A DNA stretch of 64,000 bases from Labilibacter sediminis. GTDB lineage: Bacteria > Bacteroidota > Bacteroidia > Bacteroidales > Marinilabiliaceae. The position numbers were made by a program, and so were the translations under genes. Location: assembly GCF_005877885.1 (NCBI RefSeq), contig NZ_VCHY01000005.1, forward strand, positions 303,875 through 367,874. The letters are read 5' to 3'. Below are positions 27,811 through 37,027 of the stretch, piece by piece (positions within the stretch are counted from its first letter, which is position 1; each line of letters opens with the position of its first letter). The notes under the pieces were generated by a model. That model was not told where the DNA came from. It searched no databases and worked only from the letters and a program-made list of their open reading frames with translations.

Positions 27811-27845
27811 ATCCCCATTCACCTTGTGAATGGGGATTTTTTTTG
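27811..27845 (+). terminator. Terminator of the rimP-nusA-infB operon
   Basis: A 13-base perfect stem (AATCCCCATTCAC/GTGAATGGGGATT) with a minimal loop is followed by a T run, 20 nt after the infB stop. Confidence 0.95.
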
Positions 27846-27849
27846 CCAT

Positions 27850-27879
27850 AAAAAAAGCCTGAAGAAAAATCTTCAGGCT
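27850..27879 (-). terminator. Terminator of gcvH
   Basis: The stem AGCCTGAAG/CTTCAGGCT with a 6-nt loop is followed, on the minus strand, by seven T. It is back to back with the infB terminator. Confidence 0.93.
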
Positions 27880-27903
27880 CATATATTATATTGCTATTAC
27901 TAA

Positions 27904-28281
27904 CTATCCAATCAACTCCTTATATTGCTCAGCACTTAGTAAATCATCAAATTCAGATACATCACTTGCCTGAATCTTAACCATCCAACCTGCATCATAT
28001 GGAGCTTTATTTACTTGTTCCGGCTGTGACTCGAGCTCCGCATTAACTTCAAGCACTTTCCCGGCCACAGGCATATACAAATCAGAAACAGTTTTAACAG
28101 CCTCGATAGTTCCAAATACCTCTTCCTTATCAAGCTCTTCCCCTTCTGTTTCTATTTCAACGAAAACAATATCGCCTAATTCGCCTTGTGCAAATTCTGT
28201 GATTCCAACGGTAGCTATATCACCTTCTATTAAAACCCATTCGTGGTCTTTTGTATACTTTAGATTTTCAGGAATATTCAT
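27904..28281 (-). CDS. gcvH: Glycine cleavage system H protein
   Basis: A 125-aa lipoyl carrier that shuttles the aminomethyl group between the P, T and L proteins of glycine cleavage. The lipoylation lysine is in the conserved [19 protein letters not shown], with DHEWV near the N-terminus and [10 protein letters not shown] near the C-terminus. It is complete, single, with a terminator; the other gcv genes are not in this window. Lipoate attachment in cytoplasm is family knowledge. Confidence 0.97.
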   Translation of the reverse strand: MNIPENLKYTKDHEWVLIEGDIATVGITEFAQGELGDIVFVEIETEGEELDKEEVFGTIEAVKTVSDLYMPVAGKVLEVNAELESQPEQVNKAPYDAGWMVKIQASDVSEFDDLLSAEQYKELIG

Positions 28282-28375
28282 TTGTAAGCATTTTTATAAT
28301 TAATGAGTATCAAAATTAAAACAATTTTCATTTATTATCCATGGTAAAAAGTCATGAAATCCTGGAAAAACATAA

Positions 28376-29293
28376 TTAATGTATCTCCTCGAAATTATAT
28401 GGCGTTTCCTGATATACGTAATAGTTTAACCAGTTAGTAAACAACAGGCTAGCATGACTTCTCCAGTTAACCACAGGATCACTTGATGTATCGTTATCTG
28501 GAAAATAATTCTCCGGCATAGCCACATCATCACCTTTTTCTAAATCACGATAATATTCATCTCTTAAAGTAAACGGATCGTATTCCGGGTGCCCGGTAAC
28601 AAAAATCAATCTTTTATCCGGCGAAATAACAATATGTATTCCTGCCTCATCAGACTCTGCCAATACCTTTAATTCTGATACCTTGTCAATATCTTTTCGT
28701 CGAACACCTGTAAAACGAGAATGAGGCGCAGAAAATTCATCATCAAATCCTCTCATTAAAGGTTCTTTACGATCTTCTACCTGATGTTTATAAACCCCAA
28801 ACAGTTTATCCCCTAAATGATACTTTGGTATTCCATAATGATAATACAAACCAGCCTGAGCACCCCAGCAAATATGAAGCGTACTGGTCACATTACGTCT
28901 GCTCCACTCCATTATTTCTTTAAGCTCATCCCAATAGGTTACTTCATCAAATTCAAGATGTTCTACAGGTGCACCTGTTATAATCATTCCATCATACTTA
29001 TTTGATTCAACTTCTTCGAATGTTTTATAGAAGTTCACCAAATGCTCTCGAGGAGTTGTTTTAGGGGCATGAGACCGTGTCATTAAAAGATCTACTTCTA
29101 CCTGAAGCGGCGTATTTGAAAGCACCCTCATGATTTGAGCTTCAGTTGTAATTTTTAGAGGCATCAAGTTAAAAATTACAATTTTCAATGGTCTGATATC
29201 CTGATGTACTGCTCTGGTTTCATCCATTACAAATACATTTTCACCTTCGAGGATATTACGTGCTGGTAGTTTATCTGGAATTTTTATTGGCAT
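28376..29293 (-). CDS. metA: Homoserine O-acyltransferase, MetA type
   Basis: A 305-aa enzyme activating homoserine for methionine synthesis by O-succinyl or O-acetyl transfer. The catalytic Cys is in [19 protein letters not shown], with the His/Glu pair in [27 protein letters not shown] and [10 protein letters not shown] are characteristic. Which acyl-CoA is used depends on a single active-site residue (Glu or Gly) that I did not place with certainty, so succinyl versus acetyl is open. The start at 29293 ([15 protein letters not shown]) is the family start; the open frame extends 21 nt further. No SAM riboswitch is visible in the short 64-nt gap upstream. Confidence 0.95.
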   Translation of the reverse strand: MPIKIPDKLPARNILEGENVFVMDETRAVHQDIRPLKIVIFNLMPLKITTEAQIMRVLSNTPLQVEVDLLMTRSHAPKTTPREHLVNFYKTFEEVESNKYDGMIITGAPVEHLEFDEVTYWDELKEIMEWSRRNVTSTLHICWGAQAGLYYHYGIPKYHLGDKLFGVYKHQVEDRKEPLMRGFDDEFSAPHSRFTGVRRKDIDKVSELKVLAESDEAGIHIVISPDKRLIFVTGHPEYDPFTLRDEYYRDLEKGDDVAMPENYFPDNDTSSDPVVNWRSHASLLFTNWLNYYVYQETPYNFEEIH

Positions 29294-29315
29294 ACGAATA
29301 TTTTTATACAACAAA

Positions 29316-29332
29316 GGCCGTAAAGTACGGCC
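29316..29332 (-). terminator. Hairpin between the TetR gene and metA
   Basis: The stem GGCCG/CGGCC with a 7-nt loop is followed on the minus strand by TTTGTTGT. It probably ends the TetR transcript; the T tract is imperfect and it overlaps the metA leader. Confidence 0.6.
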
Positions 29333-29357
29333 TAATTTTATTATTTACAATGACATT

Positions 29358-29957
29358 TTACCGCTTTATTAATCCAAAGAATAAAATATTCATTACATTT
29401 TGGACTTGCTCCACAACATCCTCAAACTTATTTGTGGCTTGAAACATCGGTAACTCAACACCTTTCATCGATAAAGTAATGGCCATGGCACCCATTTGGG
29501 TATTTTTCATTTGAAATGAATCATCAGCTACACCTTCGTCCAAAATTGACTTTATCATCTCAACTTCTTCTTTTTCGCTGCTTTCCTTTACTTTTTTAAC
29601 GAACTCAAGACCTCCGAAACGTTCATCAGTTAAGGCCTTAAAATAATTTTCAAGCTCACTAATGGTTTTCATACGAGTTAAAACGTACTGATTCAGTTTG
29701 TCTTTTGGTTCTTGGTCAGACTCTGTTACCTCGTGTAGCTTTTCCAGAAGAACTTTTTGCTCCCAATCGATGACTGCCTGAAAGATTTCTTCTTTATTTT
29801 TAAAGTAATAATATAAAGAACTCTTACCCTTGTGCAATTCAAGAGCAATATCTTCCATCGTGGTTTTTTTGTAACCAAATCTTGCAAAAAGACTACGTGC
29901 AGCTTCAAGAATGGAAATCTTCACGCTTTCATTGTAATTAAGGTTCTCTTTTGTCAT
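29358..29957 (-). CDS. TetR/AcrR family transcriptional regulator
   Basis: A 199-aa one-component repressor. The N-terminal helix-turn-helix is clear: ILEAARSLFARFGYKKTTME, then DIALELHKGKSSLYYYFKNK (residues about 13-60). The C-terminal ligand domain (about 65-199) is helical and hydrophobic, similar to the Bacteroidota TetR group, with no inducer inferred. It is upstream of metA but separated by a hairpin, so a regulatory link to methionine synthesis is not supported. No recognisable palindromic operator in the 5' region. Confidence 0.9.
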   Translation of the reverse strand: MTKENLNYNESVKISILEAARSLFARFGYKKTTMEDIALELHKGKSSLYYYFKNKEEIFQAVIDWEQKVLLEKLHEVTESDQEPKDKLNQYVLTRMKTISELENYFKALTDERFGGLEFVKKVKESSEKEEVEMIKSILDEGVADDSFQMKNTQMGAMAITLSMKGVELPMFQATNKFEDVVEQVQNVMNILFFGLIKR

Positions 29958-30175
29958 AAACTTTTGGGAATAAATTTCTTATATACAAAAGTAATGATTT
30001 GTAACTATACATAAAAGAAATCTACTGACTAATACCATATTTTACCCTATTTGAATTTGCTCTCATTCGAAAATACAATCGCTAAATCCTAAGAATAGCA
30101 ACATTGTCCATACCAGAGAACATTTAATTCAAAAATTCAAACACTTGCGTGATTAAGAAATAACAGCTCTTTTTT

Positions 30176-32341
30176 TTAGTCATAAATTAATTCAAAATCC
30201 AATTGCTTTTTAATCAAATTAGCTTTTGCTACCAGCACAGTTACCTGATCACCAAGTTGATATTTCTTCTTGTATTTACGACCTACAATGCAATAATTTT
30301 CATCATCAAAACGATAAAAATCATCATCTAAATCTCTAATGGACACCATACCTTCGCATTTGTTTTCATCCAGTTCTACATAAAAACCCCACTCGGTTAC
30401 ACCAGATATAACACCAGAAAACTCCTGTCCTACATGATCATTCATAAACTCGACCTGCTTATACTTAATAGATGCCCGCTCAGCCTCAGCAGCCACCAGT
30501 TCCATTTTTGAACTATGCTTACATTGATCTTCTATTTTCTCAAGATTAGCTGATCGGCCTCCATCTAAATAAGATTCTAATAAGCGATGTACCATCATAT
30601 CCGGATAACGTCTGATAGGTGAAGTAAAATGCGAATAATGCCTAAAGGCTAAACCATAATGACCAACATTTTTGGTAGAGTACGAAGCCTTAGCCATTGT
30701 ACGAATGGCAAGTGTTTCAATAATATTCTGTTCTTTTTTACCTTCAACCTGTTGCAATAACCTGTTTATTGAACTACTAATTTTTTCTTCGCCAACAGGC
30801 ATAGCTTCGTAACCAAACTTACGCACAAAGCGCGCAAAATTTTCAAACTTTTCCGGATCCGGGTTATCATGCACCCTGTATACAAAAGTTTTTGCTTTAG
30901 CCCCTTTACCATTGGAAATTTCCTTTTTACCGATAAACTCAGCCACTCTTTTATTGGCCAGTAACATAAACTCCTCAATAAGCTTATTGGCATCTTTTGA
31001 TTCTTTAAAGAAAACACTTAACGGCTTCCCTTTTTCATCAATATCAAACTTTACTTCAATACGCTCAAATGATATAGCCCCATTTGTAAAACGCTGCTTT
31101 CTGAGTCCTTTAGCCAGTCTGTCTAATGTTAAAACCTCATCCTTAAAATCTCCTTCTCCGGTTTCTATAATTTCCTGGGCCTCTTCATAAGTAAATCGTT
31201 TATCACTATAAATAACCGTTTTTCCTATCCAACTATCTAACAAAACTCCATTGTCATCCAACTCAAACACCACCGAGAAACAAAGTTTTTCTTCATTTGG
31301 CCTCAACGAACAAATTCCATTACTCAATCTTTCCGGTAACATAGGCACCACTCTGTCAACCAGATAAACAGATGTAGCACGCTGAAACGCTTCGTGTTCA
31401 ATAACAGTTTTAGGGTTTACATAGTGCGTTACATCAGCAATATGCACACCTACCTGCCAATTTCCATTGGGCAACTTTTGTATAGATAAAGCATCATCAA
31501 AATCCTTTGCATCTTTTGGATCAATGGTAAAAGTGGTGATATTTCTAAAATCCCTTCGTTTAGCAATCTCCTCTTCAGTAATCTTATCTTCAATTTTTTC
31601 AGCTGCTTCTATTACTTTAGCAGGATACTCATAAGGAAGGTCAAATTCTGCAAGGATGGCATGAATCTCTGCATTGTTTTCACCGGCATCGCCCAATACA
31701 TCAATAATTTCACCAAACGGATTTTTCGTATAATCTTCCCAATCGGTTATTTTACCAATAGCCAATTGTCCGTTTTTAGCACCACTAAGCTTATTCAAAG
31801 GAATAAACATATCCTTGAACATGACTTTTTTATCCGTTACGAGAAAGGCAAAATTCTTTGACATTTCAATTCTACCAACAAACGAATTTCGTTTCCTCTC
31901 TAAAACTTCAACTACCTCCCCTTCTACTGATCTTCCGCGCTTTTTGGCAAAAATAAATATCTTAACTAAATCGCCGTTTAAAGCATTTTTTAAGTTTTGC
32001 TGACTCACAAAAACATCATCTCCTTCTTCTTCCTGAGGAACAATATATGCAGCTCCTGAAGCCGTGGCATCAACCGTACCAACAAGGTATGAACCTCTCG
32101 ACAACAACTTAAATTTACCCTTTGCTACTTCAGTTAAGAAACCACTTTCGAGCAGTTCATACAATATTTCTACTACCGTATGCTTAAGCGATACTTTCTT
32201 AAGGCCTAGTAAAACAGAAATTTGTTTGTAATTATATGTTCGTTTGGGATTATTTGTAAATACGCCTTGAATAAGGCCTGCTATCTGACTCTTCTTTAAA
32301 CCTCTACTTCTTTTCTTTGTCTTCTTCTTTTTACCTCCCAT
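30176..32341 (-). CDS. rnr: Ribonuclease R
   Basis: A 721-aa 3'-5' exoribonuclease of the RNB family, acting on structured RNA. Order: N-terminal basic helix-turn-helix (about 20-60, RTYNYKQISVLLGL), cold-shock domains (about 65-230), RNB catalytic domain (about 255-590) with the metal-binding aspartates in TIDPKDAKDFDDALSIQ, and a C-terminal S1 domain (about 630-715, FSGVISGVTEWGFYVELDEN). SPIRRYPDMMVHRLL is the conserved RNB end motif. The N-terminus is very lysine-rich (MGGKKKKTKKRSR). Monocistronic. Confidence 0.97.
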   Translation of the reverse strand: MGGKKKKTKKRSRGLKKSQIAGLIQGVFTNNPKRTYNYKQISVLLGLKKVSLKHTVVEILYELLESGFLTEVAKGKFKLLSRGSYLVGTVDATASGAAYIVPQEEEGDDVFVSQQNLKNALNGDLVKIFIFAKKRGRSVEGEVVEVLERKRNSFVGRIEMSKNFAFLVTDKKVMFKDMFIPLNKLSGAKNGQLAIGKITDWEDYTKNPFGEIIDVLGDAGENNAEIHAILAEFDLPYEYPAKVIEAAEKIEDKITEEEIAKRRDFRNITTFTIDPKDAKDFDDALSIQKLPNGNWQVGVHIADVTHYVNPKTVIEHEAFQRATSVYLVDRVVPMLPERLSNGICSLRPNEEKLCFSVVFELDDNGVLLDSWIGKTVIYSDKRFTYEEAQEIIETGEGDFKDEVLTLDRLAKGLRKQRFTNGAISFERIEVKFDIDEKGKPLSVFFKESKDANKLIEEFMLLANKRVAEFIGKKEISNGKGAKAKTFVYRVHDNPDPEKFENFARFVRKFGYEAMPVGEEKISSSINRLLQQVEGKKEQNIIETLAIRTMAKASYSTKNVGHYGLAFRHYSHFTSPIRRYPDMMVHRLLESYLDGGRSANLEKIEDQCKHSSKMELVAAEAERASIKYKQVEFMNDHVGQEFSGVISGVTEWGFYVELDENKCEGMVSIRDLDDDFYRFDDENYCIVGRKYKKKYQLGDQVTVLVAKANLIKKQLDFELIYD

Positions 32342-32647
32342 AGGTATACTTTTTTATTATAATGTGCAAAGTAGCGAATTTATAAACACATTTAATTGAT
32401 TTTAACAGGCTATTATTTAAAAACAGGAAAATTAACACTGATTTAATGCTGCTTCTTTATTTATGTGAACTTCTAAACATGAAATGATATTTTTTTTGCT
32501 TAGAGTAGGTCCATTTTTTAAATCATATTTACGCTTATAAAAACTTCTTCTTCAAAAGATTTACTGATAAATTTTCCTTATTTTATAACCTTGGATATGT
32601 TTTTTCGGTATAACAATTGTACTTAAAAACTACACACATCATCCAGC
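32342..32647. other. Intergenic region between rnr and the MORN-type gene
   Basis: A 306-nt AT-rich divergent gap. It must hold the promoters of rnr and the MORN-type gene, but I see no clear box, hairpin or repeat. Confidence 0.5.
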
Positions 32648-33487
32648 TTGCACAACATGTTTAAATTGTATAAAATACTATTTCTAGGTACGATTCTTAA
32701 TTTTTCTGTATTATCAGGAGCTCATTGTTCATTATCTTTCCCTCAGGAGAAAACAATCAACAAAACTGATCAGGATGGACTTAAGCAAGGCATATGGGTA
32801 ATTTACAATAAACAAGGTGATAAAATTTTAGAAAAAGGAAATTTTACAAACAACCTAAAAGATGGCATTTGGACAAGCTTTTTTGATAATGGAAACATAA
32901 ATCACGAAATAACTTTTGTAAAAGGAAAAGCTAAAGGCTTGGCCAAGTTTTATTATGAAAATGGCTTGTTAAGAGAGTCAGGTAACTGGCAAATTGATCA
33001 CTGGCAAGGTGAATACCAATATTACTTCGAATCAGGACAACTTTCGTATGACTGGAATTATAACGAAAAAGGTAAACGAGAAGGTGAACAAAAATACTTT
33101 CATGCCAATGGAGAAAAAATGTACGAAGGTAATTGGAACAATGGAAAAACGGTTGGAGCTTTAAAGGTATATAACGAAGCTGGAATATTGGTTCAGGAAA
33201 AGTTATTTGAAAATGGTGCTGTGGCTGAAATAAAAAAAATAAATACCGACAATGTTATCTCCGCTGATTACAATACAAACCTAAAAAAAGATCCAAGAGA
33301 TGAATTTAAGAAAACAGGGTTTCACACCATTTTTACTTTATCCGGAGATATTAATAAGAAAGGCTTTTTTGTAAAAGGAAACCTTTTTAATGGAGAAGAA
33401 TTTATTTATTCTGCCGACGGCACACTACAAAAAGTTTTGATCTTTGAAAATGGAAAACTCAAAGACACCATCATTAAGAAACAGTAA
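32648..33487 (+). CDS. Secreted MORN/YwqK-type repeat protein
   Basis: A 279-aa protein with a signal peptide (hydrophobic to about residue 23, before AHCSLSFP). About six MORN-type repeats follow, of the form G-x-W-x2-Y/F-x2-G-x2 (QGIWVIYNKQGDKILEKGNF, DGIWTSFFDNGNINHEITF, GNWQIDHWQGEYQYYFESGQ, GKREGEQKYFHANGEKMYEG). Databases often call such proteins 'YwqK family antitoxin', but no toxin partner is nearby, and I regard that label as unsupported. A structural or peptide-binding envelope role is inferred. Confidence 0.82.
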   Translation: MHNMFKLYKILFLGTILNFSVLSGAHCSLSFPQEKTINKTDQDGLKQGIWVIYNKQGDKILEKGNFTNNLKDGIWTSFFDNGNINHEITFVKGKAKGLAKFYYENGLLRESGNWQIDHWQGEYQYYFESGQLSYDWNYNEKGKREGEQKYFHANGEKMYEGNWNNGKTVGALKVYNEAGILVQEKLFENGAVAEIKKINTDNVISADYNTNLKKDPRDEFKKTGFHTIFTLSGDINKKGFFVKGNLFNGEEFIYSADGTLQKVLIFENGKLKDTIIKKQ

Positions 33488-33493
33488 AACTAC

Positions 33494-33931
33494 TTAATTT
33501 TTAATCGGAACCACTAGTGTTGGAATATCGATGTGCTCTATTATGGCAACATCTGTTCTTCCAAAAAATGCTCGGTGCAAAATACCGTGTCTGTGATGAC
33601 CAACGATTAATAAATCGGCATGTAATTTGGCTATTTCTGCGGTTAACATTTCAACGGTAGCCCCATTAAGCATGACGCTTTCGGCAGCAATTCCATTAAA
33701 CATTAAATCATCAGCATAGGATTTTAGGGTATGATGCTCTTCTTTTAATTCCGTTGCCCTCATATCTCTAATATACTGCGGACCTACGGCATAACCTACA
33801 AAGTCAGGATCGGGAGCTGCCACATGAATAATCCATACTTTAGCCAGATATTGCTGTGCAAACTGCTTGGCAAATTTTAAAAGCTCCTCTGTACCTTCCT
33901 TAAGATCTACTGCTACCAGAATGTTTTTCAT
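33494..33931 (-). CDS. Universal stress protein
   Basis: A 145-aa single-domain UspA-type protein. The N-terminal strand is KNILVAVDLKEGTEELLKFA, and the C-terminal ATP-binding-like segment LLIVGHHRHGILHRAFFGRT resembles the GxxGxnnn(S/T) motif in shape but has His in place of some Gly, so nucleotide binding is uncertain. The start at 33931 is chosen because the frame upstream (to 33979) crosses the promoter-like leader shared with two other loci. The leader and an upstream perfect palindrome suggest separate regulation. Confidence 0.88.
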   Translation of the reverse strand: MKNILVAVDLKEGTEELLKFAKQFAQQYLAKVWIIHVAAPDPDFVGYAVGPQYIRDMRATELKEEHHTLKSYADDLMFNGIAAESVMLNGATVEMLTAEIAKLHADLLIVGHHRHGILHRAFFGRTDVAIIEHIDIPTLVVPIKN

Positions 33932-33974
33932 GCGTTTAAATTTTTCATTTGTTGCATGGAACTCTCCAAATTTA
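33926..33974 (-). promoter_or_regulatory. Shared promoter/leader element, copy 1 (universal stress protein)
   Basis: Read on the minus strand: TAAATTTG (exact Bacteroidota -7 consensus TAnnTTTG), then GAGAGTTCCATG, ACAAATGAAAA, TTTAAACGC and the start ATG. The same order of words occurs at 46.4 kb (minus) and 58.6 kb (plus). Confidence 0.7.
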
Positions 33975-33976
33975 AT

Positions 33977-34024
33977 CATGCTTCAGTGCCTGTCTGCCTG
34001 ACAGTAGGCAGGCACTGAAGCATG
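33977..34024. repeat. Perfect 16-bp palindrome upstream of the universal stress protein gene
   Basis: Arms CATGCTTCAGTGCCTG and CAGGCACTGAAGCATG flank a 16-nt interior that can pair further (CTGTC/GACAG). It is GC-richer than its surroundings and lies immediately upstream of the -7 box of the shared leader. No T tract on either side, so a terminator is unlikely; it resembles an intergenic palindromic repeat. Confidence 0.85.
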
Positions 34025-34114
34025 CTCTCATGGATCGTTTCTCAACTCCATATATAAAATTCCATGCAGATTATAATTTAATGAATCCCGGGGCATTAAT
34101 CAAGTTTGAAGGCA

Positions 34115-34150
34115 CAAAAAAAAGGCTAACCTCAAACTTGAAGCAGCCTT
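34115..34150 (-). terminator. Terminator of tatA
   Basis: AAGGCT/AGCCTT arms with a 17-nt loop; on the minus strand a run of T follows. It is 23 nt after the tatA stop. Confidence 0.75.
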
Positions 34151-34172
34151 AATTATATCTGTTATGAAGGAT

Positions 34173-34364
34173 TTATTCCTTCTCCTTATCTTCTTTTTCC
34201 TCTTTTTCGTTTCGGGCTTTCTTAAACTCCTTCATACCCTGGCCTAAACCTTTCATTAATTCAGGAATTTTACGCCCCCCAAAAAGCAATACAATGGCAA
34301 GGATAATAAGAATCCATTCGTAACCACCTAAAAAACCACAAAAATAAACTGTATTCAATATCAT
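34173..34364 (-). CDS. tatA: Sec-independent translocase subunit TatA/E
   Basis: A 63-aa single-pass membrane protein of the twin-arginine export pore. An N-terminal transmembrane helix (about 14-30, [13 protein letters not shown]) is followed by the conserved hinge [17 protein letters not shown] and a charged amphipathic helix and tail ([16 protein letters not shown]). tatC is not in the window. It sits 43 nt downstream of rseP on the same strand, so it may be part of the dxr-rseP transcript. Confidence 0.95.
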   Translation of the reverse strand: MILNTVYFCGFLGGYEWILIILAIVLLFGGRKIPELMKGLGQGMKEFKKARNEKEEKEDKEKE

Positions 34365-34407
34365 AACGAAATATTTTTTATCAAATTTAGCAATTAATAT
34401 CTACTTA

Positions 34408-35718
34408 TTAAAAAAGCCACCTGAACAAATCATTTCCGTTTGCAAAAAGCAACAAACTCAATAACAACACCATACCAACCATTTGTGCATATTCGAGGAA
34501 TTTCTCGCTTGGCTTTCTTCCCGATACAATTTCATATAAAAGGAACAGTACATGTCCTCCATCTAAAGCCGGTATAGGAAGAATATTCATAAAAGCCAAT
34601 ACAACAGACAAAAAGGCTGTTAAAGACCAAAACGAATGCCAATCCCAGGCTGGAGGAAACAAATTACCTATTGCTCCAAACCCGCCAATTTGTTTAGCTC
34701 CTTCTTTTGTGAAAACTAATTTTAATTGCTTTACATATCCTACCAAAGTATTAATTCCTTTAGAAATGCCAGCAGGCAATGCTTCCCAAAATCCATACTT
34801 TACCTGAGTTACATTAAAATAAGAACTCTTAGGGTATATGCCTATTTTTCCTTTGTCAGAAACCGCACACCTAATAGTCATAGATTCACCATCTCTAACA
34901 ATTGCCATATTTACTCTCTTTCCTTTATTCTCTTTAAAAATATCTGTGGCAATTCTATAGTATGCAGCAGGTTTATCATTAATGGCTATTAAACTATCTC
35001 CGGAAAGAAGCCCTGCCTTATATGCATTATTCCCTTTTATTACAGAATCAACCACAAAAGGCATTCGCACTCCTACCAAGTTCTTAATTTCTTCGCCTAA
35101 CACTTTCTTAACAAAACCTTCAGGGATTGGCAAGGTAAAGCTGGAATCCCCTCTGACTACAGATAACTCTTTTGCATCTTCCAGTAAAATAAATGCAGAA
35201 ATATCGGATACATCTTTTACTTTAAACGTATCAACAGCCGTTACTAAATCACCATCCTGTAATCCTATATCGTGTGCAACCGGATGAAATGCCAATCCAT
35301 ATTTTGCATCATTTACATCAATATAACCTTCTCCCCACTTAAATAAGATCATCCAGAAAAGGAAAAATGCCAAAAGAAAATTAACCAAAACACCTCCCAC
35401 CATAATCAGCAATCGCTGATAAGCCGGTTTTGATCTAAACTCATAATCTTTAGGCTCTTCTTTCATAGCTTCCTTATCCATTGATTCATCAATCATACCG
35501 GATATTTTTACGTATCCTCCTAAAGGAAGCCAGCCAACTCCATATTCTGTATCTCCTTTTTTATATTTGAAAAGAGAAAACCAAGGATCGAAAAACAAAT
35601 AAAATTTTTCTACTCTGGTTTTAAAAAGTTTGGCAAAAAAGAAATGTCCAAACTCATGTAGTATAACTAATATTGAGAGACTTAAAATTAATTGTCCTGC
35701 TTTTATTAAAAATTCCAT
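34408..35718 (-). CDS. rseP: RIP metalloprotease RseP (site-2 protease)
   Basis: A 436-aa intramembrane zinc protease that cleaves anti-sigma factors and signal-peptide remnants. The HExxH zinc motif (HEFGH, 21-25) is in the first transmembrane helix. Two PDZ-like regions follow (about 130-210, and 225-300 with NNAYKAGLLSGDSLIAI). The third ligand is in the late LDGGHVLFLLYE motif. The C-terminal helix is MVGMVLLLSLLLFANG. 51 nt downstream of dxr on the same strand, as in many bacteria. Confidence 0.97.
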   Translation of the reverse strand: MEFLIKAGQLILSLSILVILHEFGHFFFAKLFKTRVEKFYLFFDPWFSLFKYKKGDTEYGVGWLPLGGYVKISGMIDESMDKEAMKEEPKDYEFRSKPAYQRLLIMVGGVLVNFLLAFFLFWMILFKWGEGYIDVNDAKYGLAFHPVAHDIGLQDGDLVTAVDTFKVKDVSDISAFILLEDAKELSVVRGDSSFTLPIPEGFVKKVLGEEIKNLVGVRMPFVVDSVIKGNNAYKAGLLSGDSLIAINDKPAAYYRIATDIFKENKGKRVNMAIVRDGESMTIRCAVSDKGKIGIYPKSSYFNVTQVKYGFWEALPAGISKGINTLVGYVKQLKLVFTKEGAKQIGGFGAIGNLFPPAWDWHSFWSLTAFLSVVLAFMNILPIPALDGGHVLFLLYEIVSGRKPSEKFLEYAQMVGMVLLLSLLLFANGNDLFRWLF

Positions 35719-35769
35719 CTAATACTTTTTCAAAAAATTAAGCTACAAATATATTCCTTTTTTTATATT

Positions 35770-36924
35770 CTAAAAGGCAATCAGGGATTTAGCCACTCTC
35801 CTTGCTTCTTTATCTGTTTCAAAGTAATCTTCAACACTTGGTTTGCCAATAAAAGTTACTTTGTCCATTGTTTGTTCAATGATATCTGACATTTGCAGAA
35901 AACCAATCTTTTTCTCTAAAAATCCTTCCACCACAATTTCATTTGCCGCATTGATAATACATGGCATATTCCCTCCTGTCTTCAAGGCATCATAGGCAAT
36001 TTTAAGGTTTCTAAACGAATCAAGATCCGGCTTTTCAAAGGTTAGATTAGGGTAATCCATAAAATTAAACCTTGGAAAATCTGCCTGTAAACGATCAGGA
36101 AAGGTTAAGGCATACTGGATCGGCACACGCATATCTGGTAAGCCCATTTGTGCTTTCATTGAACCATCTGTAAACTGGGCAATACTATGAATGATACTCT
36201 GAGGGTGTACAATGACATCTATCTGATCAGGTTCTAAGCCAAATAACCAATGCGCTTCTATCACTTCAAGACCTTTATTCATCATACTTGCTGAGTCAAT
36301 AGTGATTTTATTACCCATTTCCCAATTTGGATGATTTAAAGCCTGCTCAGGTGTTACATTTTCCAGAAAATCCTTTTTCTTTCCTCTAAACGGACCTCCC
36401 GAAGCTGTGAGATATATTTTTTCGATTGGATTTTGAAACTCTCCCACTAAACACTGAAAAATAGCAGAATGTTCTGAGTCAACAGGTAAAATAGGCACTT
36501 TATTTTTTGCTGCCATTTCGGTAATAATATCACCTGCAACTACTAACGTTTCCTTATTCGCTAAGGCAATAGGTTTTCCTGCATTTATAGCATTCATTGT
36601 TGGTTTTAAACCAGAGAATCCTACCATAGCAGTTAAAACCACATCTACTGTACTCATTTCAACTACCTGCGCAATAGCATCACTACCTGCGTAAACTTTT
36701 ATTGGCAGATCTTCTAAAGCTTCCTTTAGTTGCTGAAACTTATCTTTATTGCCAATAACAACGGTGTTAGGCTGAAACTTACGACATTGTTCCACCAACC
36801 TGCCAATACGATTATTTGCTGTTAATACTTCAACTTCAAATTTATCTGGGTGTTTTGATATTACATCAAGGGTTTGTGTTCCAATGGATCCTGTGGAACC
36901 CAATATTGCTACACGTTTCTTCAT
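35770..36924 (-). CDS. dxr: 1-deoxy-D-xylulose-5-phosphate reductoisomerase
   Basis: Second enzyme of the MEP isoprenoid pathway, NADPH-dependent, 384 aa. The cofactor motif GSTGSIGTQTLDVI is at residues 9-22. Catalytic metal ligands and loop are in VDSEHSAIFQCL and TASGGPFRGKK. KGLEVIEAHWLFG and VHPQSIIHSIAQF complete the substrate pocket. C-terminal INAANEIVVEGFLEKKIGFL is the helical domain. It is the first of dxr-rseP-(tatA), with the M23 gene 103 nt upstream. Confidence 0.97.
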   Translation of the reverse strand: MKKRVAILGSTGSIGTQTLDVISKHPDKFEVEVLTANNRIGRLVEQCRKFQPNTVVIGNKDKFQQLKEALEDLPIKVYAGSDAIAQVVEMSTVDVVLTAMVGFSGLKPTMNAINAGKPIALANKETLVVAGDIITEMAAKNKVPILPVDSEHSAIFQCLVGEFQNPIEKIYLTASGGPFRGKKKDFLENVTPEQALNHPNWEMGNKITIDSASMMNKGLEVIEAHWLFGLEPDQIDVIVHPQSIIHSIAQFTDGSMKAQMGLPDMRVPIQYALTFPDRLQADFPRFNFMDYPNLTFEKPDLDSFRNLKIAYDALKTGGNMPCIINAANEIVVEGFLEKKIGFLQMSDIIEQTMDKVTFIGKPSVEDYFETDKEARRVAKSLIAF

Positions 36925-37027
36925 GGGTTAATATTTTCTTTCTCTTATCAGATGCCTGTGCAAGTAAATTGAGGAACTTTACTGTAAAAAATAATTACCT
37001 CCTGTCCTTCTCCGGTATTCTGCGTTC

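Noticed and set aside
29294..29357. SAM riboswitch upstream of metA
   Set aside because: The gap is only 64 nt and holds a simple hairpin; the conserved SAM core is absent.
32648..33487. YwqK-family 'antitoxin' as part of a toxin-antitoxin pair
   Set aside because: No toxin-like gene adjoins it and it has a signal peptide; the repeats are MORN-type.
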